64,000 bases of DNA from Strongylocentrotus droebachiensis (taxonomy: Eukaryota > Echinodermata > Echinoidea > Camarodonta > Strongylocentrotidae): positions 420,501 through 484,500 of the forward strand of contig JAVYIG010000066.1 in NCBI GenBank assembly GCA_035222895.1, given 5' to 3'. The notes under the pieces were generated by a model. That model was not told where the DNA came from, made no database searches, and worked only from the letters and a program-made list of their open reading frames with translations. The translations under genes and the position numbers were made by a program. This document shows, in pieces, positions 1 to 11,200 of this stretch (its first letter is position 1; each line of letters starts with the position of its first letter).

Positions 1-1490
1 CACAACTCTTGAAGGCTCCTGTCAGAAAAATCTTGACCACTTGATGTTCAAGCTGCAACTGCTCTGCAACCACTGATCACTTGATCTACTAGCTCTTATG
101 TTATGATGGCTTTGAATATAGGAAGCATGCATCCACACATGATCCTGCTCAATGATCCCTATTAGCTCTCACATCCAATTCCAAACTGATAACTGGCCAA
201 CAAGCACTAGCAGCAATGAATGACTGCCTCGATCTGGTTTGCCGTTTGATAATACCCAAACATGTACGTGACTTCCGACTTGAATACCTGTCGAGCTCAA
301 TGAGGCTACCTTCACGCTGAAGTGAGCATTGCTTGCCAGTGACTGCATTGTCCTTCAGCCTTCCCCAGGCGTTACCCTAGAGAAGCCTGTGGGTGACCCC
401 ATGCTTCACTGGGCAAACATCCACACACTAGCTCTCTAAAAATTCATTGGAAGCCTCATATACGTGTTCCATGCTCGAAATTTTGAAATGTCATCAGACA
501 CAGAGAACAAAATTGTGGGGTTTCTGAATGAAAATGACAACTTTACATATTTGTTGTTGTTTTTTACTTTTTATGATGAGTACATGCCCATTTCCCTTTT
601 TGCCCTCATTGTACCAATTAACTCCCTGAAACTAAACCTAGTAAAGTAGTAGGACAAAACAAAATTAAAATCCTGGCAGCCTGATACTAATTTACTTCAA
701 AACAATAAATGCGGTAAAGGTAGCTTTAAAAATATTAAAGGCAAATGCAATATAATGAATAATATAACCCTTATCGAAACCAATAAAGCGTAGATGCCTC
801 CTGGACAACTGACAAAATATAGATTACAAAGCAAGAATTTCAATTTTTCTTAAAAATATATCAAACTGGGAAGTTTCATTAGAATCTTTCCCTGCATGCT
901 TTCAAATACCCTTTTGGAAAAAGCATGAAACTAGTTCTCACAATCATCATTTTTTCTAACATTAACATTTTTCAGTTTTTGTTATCATTGTTGAAAGTTC
1001 ACTGCACTTTGACTGAATGTGTGTGCACATGAAAAAGTACTCTAATAACGATACACCTTCAAAAGAAGGAGGCTGTTAGGCAGTGCCATGAAATGTTGAT
1101 ATGTCCTTGAGCTTCACCGAGCCCCAGTCTCACCCTTGATTGAGATACCCATGGGTTACCCCACAGTGCAGCGAACCAAGTATCCTTGACCTCAATATAG
1201 ATTGCTCAAGATATTCACAGAGCCTGCCCTGGATGAAAACACACATATTACATCATTCACGCGCTAGTCTACTACACTATCATTTAAATAGGCCTAGATG
1301 CTTTAAACATTGCTCTTTAGTCATCACGGGTTTTGCCGAACCCGGGTTTGACTTGAAAATTTCGGGCGGGGACCGGGTACCCGAAATTTTCACCACTGCA
1401 CTGACACTAAAAATCGTGTGCATGCAGCGGCGGGAGTTAGACTAAGTTGCTGTTCTAATAATGCGACGGAAAGGACAGTTACTGCTTTCA
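1..1490. other. No gene recognised
   Basis: Only short open frames without splice support or recognisable motifs occur here. A GC-rich hairpin lies at about 1352-1391, where GAAAATTTCGGG is answered by CCCGAAATTTTC. A related run of CCCGAAA and CGGGTTT words sits at 2795-2870, so the two flank the palindrome between them. The rest is AT-rich sequence in which I see nothing. Confidence 0.5.
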
Positions 1491-1494
1491 AAAC

Positions 1495-2730
1495 AATAAA
1501 ATAATCAATTGAATTAAATTAAGATGCTTTAAAAAATAAATAGATATCGTTTCAGTTGACGGTAGGTGTTTTTATCGCTCTAAAATTGAGGCTGCAAGAA
1601 AGGAATCACGCTTCGTGGTACCGATCGAGTGCGTTCAGAAACGGAAGTGGAAATAGATCTATGACCCACTGAAGACAGCAAGAAAGTGCACACAGAAGAC
1701 TAAAATGTTGATCAGACTATTGCAATTAAATCGTAATACTCAAGGCATTAATTTAATTGTCAAATTATATCCACAATATAATGATTTACCCTTGATAGTT
1801 TGAGGAAGGAAAATAAATTAAAGCTCTTGAAATAACATCGAAGTGCCTTTCGTTCGTTCTAAAAATGCGCGTATAACGGCAAGCAGAAGTTACGAGTCAA
1901 GCTTGATATGCATGTTTACATCCCTACACCGTCATCCGACCTGATCGGAACAATAAGCATTAAACCGATTAAAAAACATCACTTAAGACTTTGAGGGACT
2001 CCAATTCAACAAAATTACCGTAAAATAGTTATTTGCTTTGACAAATAATACTATAGATATTCATATTATCTTACAGAAATATTGATATTTCATGAGCTAC
2101 GTACTCGATATCGAGTTCAGCTAGCCATCATTTTGAAATGAAATATCATTATTTCTGTAAGATATTATGAATATCTATAGTATTATTTGTCAAAGCAAAT
2201 AACTATTTTACGGTAATTTTGTTGAATTGGAGTCCCTCAAAGTCTTAAGTGATGTTTTTTAATTGGTTCAATGCTTGTTGTTCCGATCAGGTCGGATGAC
2301 GGTGCAGGGATGTAAACATGCATATCAAGCTTGACTCGTTACTTCTGATTGCCGTTATACACGCATTTTTAAAACGAACGAAAGGCACTTCGATGTTATT
2401 TCAAGAGCTTTAATTTATTTTCCTTCATCAAACTATCAAGGGTAAACCATTATATTGTGGATATAATTTGACAATTAAATTAATGCCTTTAGAATTACGA
2501 TTTAATTGCAATAGTCTGATCAACATTTTAGTCTTCTGTGTCGCACTTTCTCGCTCTGTCTTCAGTGGGTCATAGATCTATTTCCACTTCCGTTTCTGAA
2601 CGCACTCGATCGGTACCACGAAGCGTGATTCCTTTCTTGCAGCCTCAATTTTAGAGCGATAAAAACATCTACCGTCAACTGAAACAATATCCATTTATTT
2701 CTAAAGAATATTTATTTGATTATATTGAAA
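1495..2730. repeat. Long near-perfect palindrome (foldback or MITE-like)
   Basis: The arm at about 1550-2095 is repeated as its reverse complement at about 2145-2690, around a centre near 2120. For example, CCGATCGAGTGCGTTCAGAA on the left reappears inverted near 2595-2615, and AGTCTTAAGTGATGTTTTTT near 2240 answers the segment near 1973-1990. The arms exceed 500 bp with only scattered differences, and no reading frame spans them. A palindrome this long suggests a recent foldback transposon or an inverted duplication. The outer ends at 1495-1550 and 2690-2730 match less well. Confidence 0.85.
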
Positions 2731-2899
2731 TATAAGTTTGTGAATTGCATAAGTTAGTTCTATATTTCAAAATATCAGTGTGAAATTTAATTTTGAAAAA
2801 CCCGAAACCCGAAAACCAAAAACCGGGTTTCAGCTCGACGGTCGGGGCCCGGGCGGGGACCCGTTTCGACTCAGGCCTAGCTCATACTCACATTGTCAA

Positions 2900-4180
2900 C
2901 CTGAAGCTGCCCCCCTCCCCCCCCCCCCCCCCCCGTTAACCTGCCCTAAAAAAAAAGCAATTTAGACCAAGATCTACAAGTAAATTGGCCCTTAAAATTG
3001 AATTTAACTCTATTTGCTATAGAGCAAAACCCTGGACCCCCTCATTACAGCATATAACACATTGCACACTGTCTTAACTACATATGACAAGTTGAGCGCG
3101 GCAGTCCACTGTGACGGTTCATTAGCTAACCAAAGCCAATAAAGCATTGAAATAATTGACCAAGCAGAATATAAAAAGTTAACTCGATGTAAGGTTTGTT
3201 TAGTTGGGCCTATGTTCCGTGGCAACCAAGCACTAGCCCAAAAAGATACTAAGTATGTAAAACCATATAAATTTGTTCATGTGAATGATTCAAAATTACA
3301 CAAATAGTGAACTTTCATGCTACAAAAATAGCCCTCTTTATCATTTTCAGAAGGTTTCTATTGAACAGCAACTGGTTTTTATTGCGTGAAAACAACATTC
3401 ATGCCAAGTTGTTTACAGTCACAACCTTTCTCACTCAAAAATATTGAAGGCAGTAGGCCTACCAATCTATCCTCACAAGGAGCTCTTGCCATGGTTGCAA
3501 GGCATGCAAGACACAGTATTCACTCACTCAACATATATCACTTCCACTTCATGTACATGATAATTGCCAAACACACTTACCACATGAACTTTCAGTACAC
3601 CTGTGATGCCAGTAAATGATAGAGAAGGGATCTGTTGATATTACTCAAACTAATATAACCTGTAGTGTAGTAGTGTATATGTGTGCAGCAACAATCACGA
3701 CAGTGGGGTGACTGAACAGACCTTCACCTTAATTCCCTTTATGACATCACCATCAGGCCATCATCCATGACAAGTGCAGGTCAATGCTGATAACAATAAA
3801 TGGACTTGACCTTTGTATTGAGCTTGTAATCAATAACTAAGGTATGGCTAGTTAACTACATGTACATTCACATAATTGTACAAATGCATAATAAATGCAT
3901 ACTGCATATAGTGATTTTCTACACTTAGTTTTATATAACTGCAAATGATGCCATGCAAGTTGCCACTACCCCCCCCCCCCCCCTCCAAATATGGCAAATA
4001 CTACTTTGTTGGAGAAGCACAAAACAAAAGAATGTACAGCATGTTGTGACCAACTAAAAGTCGATTGGCCAAAATCTGTAATTATACAGATGGCTCTGAA
4101 CTAATCTACTCACAGCAGATTTTTTGAGGAAATGTTGTAAAGTTATGCAATATATTACATCAACAGTCAAGACTGGTACA
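2900..4180. other. Intergenic, nothing recognised
   Basis: Poly-C runs occur at about 2911-2934 and 3969-3982. No exon-like frame, RNA gene or clear transposon terminus was seen. Confidence 0.4.
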
Positions 4181-4182
4181 TA

Positions 4183-4270
4183 TCCAGAATCAAGACTTGA
4201 TAACCTAAACTGCTTGAATGTACAAATCCAGAAACAAGACTCGATAACCAAAACTGCTTGAATGTACAAA
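4183..4270. repeat. Tandem duplication of a 44-bp unit
   Basis: The unit at 4183-4226, which begins TCCAGAATCAAGACTTGATA, is followed directly by a second copy at 4227-4270 with about four differences. Both end in GCTTGAATGTACAAA. Confidence 0.8.
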
Positions 4271-4426
4271 TATTTTTTTAAGCCAAAGCATACAGACTTA
4301 AGACAGATTTAGACAGAGTACACAATGAGCATGCATCTATCACCCTAAACAGACAAATGCACCTTGTTGGAGGAGTATTACTACAACTGTTGATGCATGC
4401 ATGCTCTCCTCCAACAGGGCCTTTGG

Positions 4427-4882
4427 TAGCCTATCCGATAGACGTTGGGCTAAATGGCAAGTTCACTAATCGCGTTTGGGAGACTGACATCGGCGCGGGC
4501 GTTAGCCCGAGCGCCTATCATCACTGGTCAACTCATCATTATTCATATATGTGTATCGTATGTGTGACGAGCGTATTCTCATGCATGATTCATAAGACTA
4601 GCCTTATTTGGTGATCGATCACTTTGATTCAACCAATCAAATATCATCTCCGGGTTCCGCATCGCTCATTGGCCTATTTTGGTCCATGCTACATAAATAT
4701 TCATGAAAGAGCTTTGCAGGGGGTTCGTAGATTTTCTATGAACGAAACATTGTACATAAAAGAAAATAAAACTTTTCGCATGCACCAGTGATGATAGGCG
4801 CTCGGGCTGACTGTGCCGATGTTACTCTCCATATAAACGCGATTAGAATACTTGTAAAGCCCGACGCATATCGGATAGGCTA
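4427..4882. mobile_element. Non-autonomous DNA transposon with 9-bp target duplication (MULE-like)
   Basis: The element starts TAGCCTATCCGATA and ends with the reverse complement, TATCGGATAGGCTA. The inverted repeats continue imperfectly inward for about 100 bp: the GCGCCTATCATCACTGGT motif near 4510 is answered near 4787. GGCCTTTGG is present immediately outside both ends, at 4418-4426 and 4883-4891, which fits a 9-bp target-site duplication. Duplications of 9-11 bp are typical of the Mutator (MULE) superfamily. No transposase frame is present at 456 bp, so it would need a helper in trans. Confidence 0.8.
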
Positions 4883-4891
4883 GGCCTTTGG

Positions 4892-7210
4892 ATGAGTCAG
4901 ACTCAGTGGAGTATTTATATGTTTTTGTGACTTTTGTCCCAAAAGATCTGTATCCCATGATTAGAATAGACTCTATATTAAAATTGTAATTATCCTCTAT
5001 TGTAACAAGTGTATACATGTAAATATAATCATAGAATGATGTCTTTTTTAACGCTAAGCTACCAATATCATATATCCTGAATGTCAATGGCCATTATTAC
5101 GATGAAGAAAAGAGTAATATCCCCCCCCCCCCAATTGGGTCTTAGATTAGAACATCAACATGTACCATTGTACCTAGTATTACTTTCACATAAAATATGC
5201 CATCCCTTTTTTTTATCCTTTTTACAGTATTGAGAAGGCCAATCAGCGAATGTCACAAATATATAAAAACATAGACATAAACAAATTTCTGCTTGGAGGA
5301 GTTTCATAACACATTTCCTCTTTTGACCGATCTCCTCCATGAGGGGTTTCAGTGCGGTAAGATTAAGAAGTAGTCTCAGTGGAACATATCCCTGAAAAAA
5401 AAAACTAATTCAGGGGTCTAAAAGGAGGCCAATTCACAGACACAAATGTTTTGATCTAGATTTTCAAACTTGACCATCAGACATTAGTCAGTCATCAACA
5501 ATCATCACACAAATCAGCAGACAAAACGTGTCAGTATAGTTTACTTGATAAATCAACAGACCCTGAAAGCAAGGCTGTCAACTTTGGGGAACTGCTTCGA
5601 GAGAGATTGTATGCCTTTTTTTTTTTTTTGCTCAACAGGGGGAAGGGGGGGGGGGGGGGTGTTGAGCAAAAAAAATGAAAAGAGCTCACTACCCCCCCCC
5701 CCCCCCCACTTCCCCTGTTGAGCAAAGAAAAAATTGCGTACAACACGCTGGTTCATTTTACACGTTTGGCAGGAGGTTTTTCCATAAACCGGGAGGATGA
5801 GCGTGGTAGCGTGAGCCGAGCTCCCTCCAAATGCGAGAGGGTTGACAGCCCAGCCCTGCTTAAAATCATATCAACCTTATATTAAGCCAAAAGTTGTAAA
5901 AACCGTACCAATACATAGGCTTACTTCGAATCATCGGATCTTCACGTCAGGTCGGGTGGTCGCATTTCTCGACAGTTTGTAAAGACATGCCCCATTATTC
6001 ACGTAATGTCGGATTGTGAAATAATAATAAAATAAAAATAAACCCCTCATCTATACTAAAGTACAAATGGTCTGGTCCAATTTACCTGACATTCGTGAAA
6101 ACCCTACGGCAAAGTTACGAAAGGTCCCGCCATTAACGTGCATCCTCACATGATCTTCAGCTTTCATTTTGCGAAAGGTCGTGCAACACGACCATCTGAC
6201 TTAACGCATTGACCCAGATGATTCAAAGTAAGCCCTATACATTACATATGCACTTTAAAATCTCTGAATCGGCAGCGTAAATGTGACAAATTTGTTCCAA
6301 AAAAAAAAAAAAAAATATCAATAATAGACCTCTAACTGTTAGATCTACTAGACATTAGGTGATAAAAATAATCTACACGCACACACACTGTCCCACATCA
6401 TCCTTTGATTTATAGTGATCTAGACTATATATATGTCCAGGGTCAAAAACAGACATTTACCTGTAGACCTATGACACCTTTGACACGACAAATGGGAGGG
6501 TTATCCGTAATATGTCACAATCCAGTCATCAAATTGCCAATTTGCGATTCGCATAGTCTAGATTGAATAGATTCAGCTCGGTAACCTCTCACTTTAATTG
6601 CAAACGTTCTATAGATTCTAGACTAGATCTATAGATCTAGTCTAAATCTTGGTCTAACTGTGTTCATACTCAGACATAGTCCGCTTATATTTCAAACTTT
6701 CACCATTCTGTTTCTCTTATTTTTCCGCTTTGAATCAAAATATTTCAAGAGTTGCACACAACATTCCACTCATTTCATTTTGGTTCATAACTTCATTCTT
6801 AAATTCTTATTAATAATAATATTATTACGTCGACGTCAAAGAACACCATCAGTTAATACATTTATCATACCTTGCAATGTGAAATTATGATGGCTGGCTA
6901 GCTAGCTCAGTTGGAGTTGAAGTAAGGATCGAAAGCGGACGTCTACTTCTCACTGCACTTCTTATCAATCATGCCAATCGGGTTCATGCCAACCATGCAA
7001 CGTTGTTGTATTTTTGTAGTCTACGTACTTGAAAGTGATGTATTGCCAGCGCAGCGCCACTGTATTCCGTACATGAATAGTTGGCTTGAGTATGGCAAGC
7101 CAAATTAATTAGATGAACTGCAATCATATAACCAGGGAGGTGTTTTTATCTAGCCCCTCCTTGTCTGAGAAAGGAATTACATTTGTATGACTAACTCACA
7201 TACCCTGATA
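4892..7210. other. Intergenic with simple repeats
   Basis: A small inverted repeat at about 5625-5730 pairs GCTCAACAGGGGG with CCCCTGTTGAGC around G and C tracts. A perfect 24-bp palindrome built on AGACTAGATC lies at 6620-6643. No gene model could be supported on either strand. Confidence 0.45.
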
Positions 7211-7211
7211 T

Positions 7212-7612
7212 AACCACGGAGGGATCCAGGGGGGGGGCACAGGGGGCACGTGCCCCACCCCGGCCTACAAAAATTACCTGAAAAACAGAAACAGGGACGT
7301 GCCCCCCCCCCCCGGGCAATTTTTTTTTTTATTAAAAAAAAAAAAAAAAATGTCAATGGCTGACCTAAAACGGTGACCTTACCCTTCCCCCAACGGAGCA
7401 AAATGTCAAATTTAAAAATTTCGTGACCCCCCCCCCCCAAAAAAAAAGTGTCCCCTAACCGCAACCCCCCCCCCCCCCCCCCGTTTATTCGCTGGCTGAA
7501 TAGTTGCGATTTTTTTTGGGGGGGGAACTAAAAAAAAAAAAATATATATATGTTCTCTTTCCCACCGTGTGCCCCCCCCCCCCGGTAAGAAATTCCTGGA
7601 TCCGACCCTGAT
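7212..7612. repeat. G/C-tract element with GGATCCAGG-type ends
   Basis: The left part reads GGAGGGATCCAGGGGGG and the right end reads CCTGGATCCGACCCTG, so the two are inverted relative to each other. Long C and A/T homopolymers fill the interior. The 58625-60245 region has similar ends (GGATCCAGG and CCTGGATCC), so both probably belong to one family of poly-G non-autonomous elements. Exact ends and target duplication are not clear. Confidence 0.5.
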
Positions 7613-8273
7613 GACCATCTATCATAAATGGGAGTGGGAGGGGGGAGGGGGGGGGGGGGGAGAGAGAACGTGCCCTAGCTGGACCAAATTCGTGGGGAAG
7701 GGGTCCCAATCCCACAAAATTTCCCTTCATTAGAATATTTCTACACTTGGTCCACAATTACTAGTATTCATGAATTTCTGGTTCACACAATTCATTTTCG
7801 AAGGATAAAAAATAATGGGAGAAAATTATTGGAGTTTCCCATTCTCCCATCTTAGGACTTTGACATTCTAGGAAAATGTTTTAATATAAAAATAAAAATT
7901 ATTTTCAATGTATCATTTTTCTCTTTTCTTATAGGTTTTCAAAGGCGTTTATTTATTCATATTAATCGACTTTGAGAATTCGAATCCCAGGAGACTCAAC
8001 TATATTTGTCAATGCCCAAATGATTGCTATAAATTTATAGTAAATATCAATATGAAAAAAGAGCTGATTTTAGTTAAATTTCCTGAAATGGCACCAATGC
8101 ACTCTCTCCCTCCGTATCAATCACCTGTAACATGGTCATATTCGAAGTTATGTTTTAGAAGTCAGATATACTTGTATTTAAAAACCGGGTTTTTGACTTT
8201 TTTCTGACTTCAGAGTTCAGACACAGCGGGGTCGTTTGATCTCGACATATCGCGATCAGTGGACTGAACATGT
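7613..8273. other. Intergenic, nothing recognised
   Basis: The stretch is AT-rich apart from a G tract at about 7637-7660. I saw no coding or RNA signal. Confidence 0.4.
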
Positions 8274-8283
8274 CATTTGGCTT

Positions 8284-11200
8284 ACTGAGCCAACTTTGGC
8301 GACCGCTACTTTCGCGACCACTAAGAGGTCAACGAACTTTCAGAATTCCATTGATATATATCAACAATAGACTGCGAAGAGTGCGCGCGAGGATTCATTA
8401 AAGCCCCATTCGTTTATATTCATGTTATTAATGATAGCGCTGTTAGCGCCTTGGTGGTTAGTGGTCGCAGGATAAGGGGAAATTCACCCCCCCCCCTCCC
8501 CACCTTACGCCGACATTTATGTTTCTTAGTTATTAACACCAGAAGATAGGGGAGATGGTGCACAAGAACCCTTTATAGGTCAAGCTCTGAAACACTCTTC
8601 TCAAAATTTGTCAGATTGATTTTAAGTTTGGGATAATATCAGAATTTTCATGAAATGATCACCGCCTTGGTGGTTAGCGGTCGCTAACTTCAATGCTAAC
8701 TTAAGAGGAACTTCACCCCCTTCCCACCTTACGCCGACAAATTTTGAGAAGAGTGTTCCAGAGCTTGACCTATATAGGGTTCTTGTGCACCATCTCCCCT
8801 ATCTTCTGGTGTTAATAACTAAGAAACAGAAATGTCGGCGTAAGGTGGGAAGGGGGTGAAGTTCCTCTTAAGTTAGCATGGAAGTTAGCGACCGCTAACC
8901 ACCAAGGCGGTGATCATTTCATGAAAATTCTGATATTATCCCAAACTTAAAATCAATCTGAAAAATTTTGAGAAGAGTGTTCCAGAGCTTGACCTATATA
9001 GGGTTTTTGTGCACCATCTCCCCTATCTTCTGGTGTTAATAACTAAGAAACAGAAATGTCGGCGTAAGGTGGGAAGGGGGTGAAGTTCCCATTAAGTTAG
9101 CATTGAAGTTAGCGACCGCTAACCACCAAGGCGGTGTTCATTTCATGAAAATTCTGATATCATCCCAAACTTAAAATCAATCTGACAAATTTTGAGAAGA
9201 GTGTTCCAGAGCGTGAAATATATAGGGTTTTTGTGCACCATCTCCCCTATCTTCTGGTGTTAATAACTAAGAAACAGAAATGTCGGCGTAAGGTGGGGAG
9301 GGGGATGAAGTTCCCCTTATCCCGCGGCCCCTAACCACCAAGACGGTGTTCATTTCATCAAAATTCTGATATTATCCCGAACTTAAAATCAATCTGATAA
9401 ATTTTGAGAAGAGTGTTCCAGAGCTTGACCTATATAGGGTCCTTGTGCACCATCTCTCCTATCTTCTGGTGTTAATAACTAAGAAACAGAAATGTCGGCG
9501 TAAGGTGGGGAGGGGGATGAAGTTCCCCTTATCCCGCGACCCCTAACCACCAAGGCGGTGTTCATTTCATGAAAATTCTGATATTATCCCGAACTTAAAA
9601 TCAATCTGATAAATCTTGAGAAGAGTGTTCCAGAGCTTGACCTATATAGGGTCCTTGTGCACCATCTCTCCTATCTTCTGGTGTTAATAACTAAGAAACA
9701 GAAATGTCGGCGTAAGGTGGGGAGGGGGATGAAGTTCCCCTTATCCCGCGACCCCTAACCACCAAGGCGGTGTTCATTTCATGAAAATTCTGATATCATC
9801 CCAAACTTAAAATCAATCTGACAAATTTTGAGAAGAGTGTTCCAGAGCTTGACCTATATAGGGTTCTTGTGCACCATCTCCCCTATCTTCTGGTGTTAAT
9901 AACTAAGAAACAGAAATGTCGGCGTAAGGTGGGAAGGGGGTGAAGTTCCCCTTAAGTTAGCATGGAAGTTAGCGACCGCTAACCACCAAGGCGGTGATCA
10001 TTTCATGAAAATTCTGATATCATCCCAAACTTAAAATCAATCTGACAAATTTTGAGAAGAGTGTTCCAGAGCTTGACCTATATAGGGTTCTTGTGCACCA
10101 TCTCCCCTATCTTCTGGTGTTAATAACTAAGAAACAGAAATGTCGGCGTAAGGTGGGGAGGGGGATGAAGTTCCCCTTATCCCGCGACCCCTAACCACCA
10201 AGGCGGTGTTCATTTCATGAAAATTCTGATATCATCCCAAACTTAAAATCAATCTGACAAATTTTGAGAAGAGTGTTCCAGAGCTTGACCTATATAGGGT
10301 TCTTGTGCACCATCTCCCCTATCTTCTGGTGTTAATAACTAAGAAACAGAAATGTCGGCGTAAGGTGGGAAGGGGGTGAAGTTCCTCTTAAGTTAGCATG
10401 GAAGTTAGCGACCGCTAACCACCAAGGCGGTGATCATTTCATGAAAATTCTGATATTATCCCAAACTTAAAATCAATCTGAAAAATTTTGAGAAGAGTGT
10501 TCCAGAGCTTGACCTATATAGGGTTTTTGTGCACCATCTCCCCTATCTTCTGGTGTTAATAACTAAGAAACAGAAATGTCGGCGTAAGGTGGGGAGGGGG
10601 ATGAAGTTCCCCTTATCCCGCGGCCCCTAACCACCAAGACGGTGTTCATTTCATCAAAATTCTGATATTATCCCGAACTTAAAATCAATCTGATAAATTT
10701 TGAGAAGAGTGTTCCAGAGCTTGACCTATATAGGGTCCTTGTGCACCATCTCTCCTATCTTCTGGTGTTAATAACTAAGAAACAGAAATGTCGGCGTAAG
10801 GTGGGGAGGGGGATGAAGTTCCCCTTATCCCGCGACCATTAACCACCAAGGCGGTGTTCATTTCATGAAAATTCTGATATCATCCCAAACTTAAAATCAA
10901 TCTGACAAATTTTGAGAAGAGTGTTCCAGAGCTTGACCTATATAGGGTTCTTGTGCACCATCTCCCCTATCTTCTGGTGTTAATAACTAAGAAACAGAAA
11001 TGTCGGCGTAAGGTGGGAAGGGGGTGAAGTTCCCCTTAAGTTAGCATGGAAGTTAGCGACCGCTAACCACCAAGGCGGTGATCATTTCATGAAAATTCTG
11101 ATATTATCCCAAACTTAAAATCAATCTGACAAATTTTGAGAAGAGTGTTCCAGAGCTTGACCTATATAGGGTTCTTGTGCACCATCTCCCCTATCTTCTG

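Noticed and set aside
1290..2880. An 8-bp target duplication (AGGCCTAG) around the large palindrome
   Set aside because: The word is itself palindromic, similar words are common in this window, and the sequence just inside the two copies does not form inverted termini.
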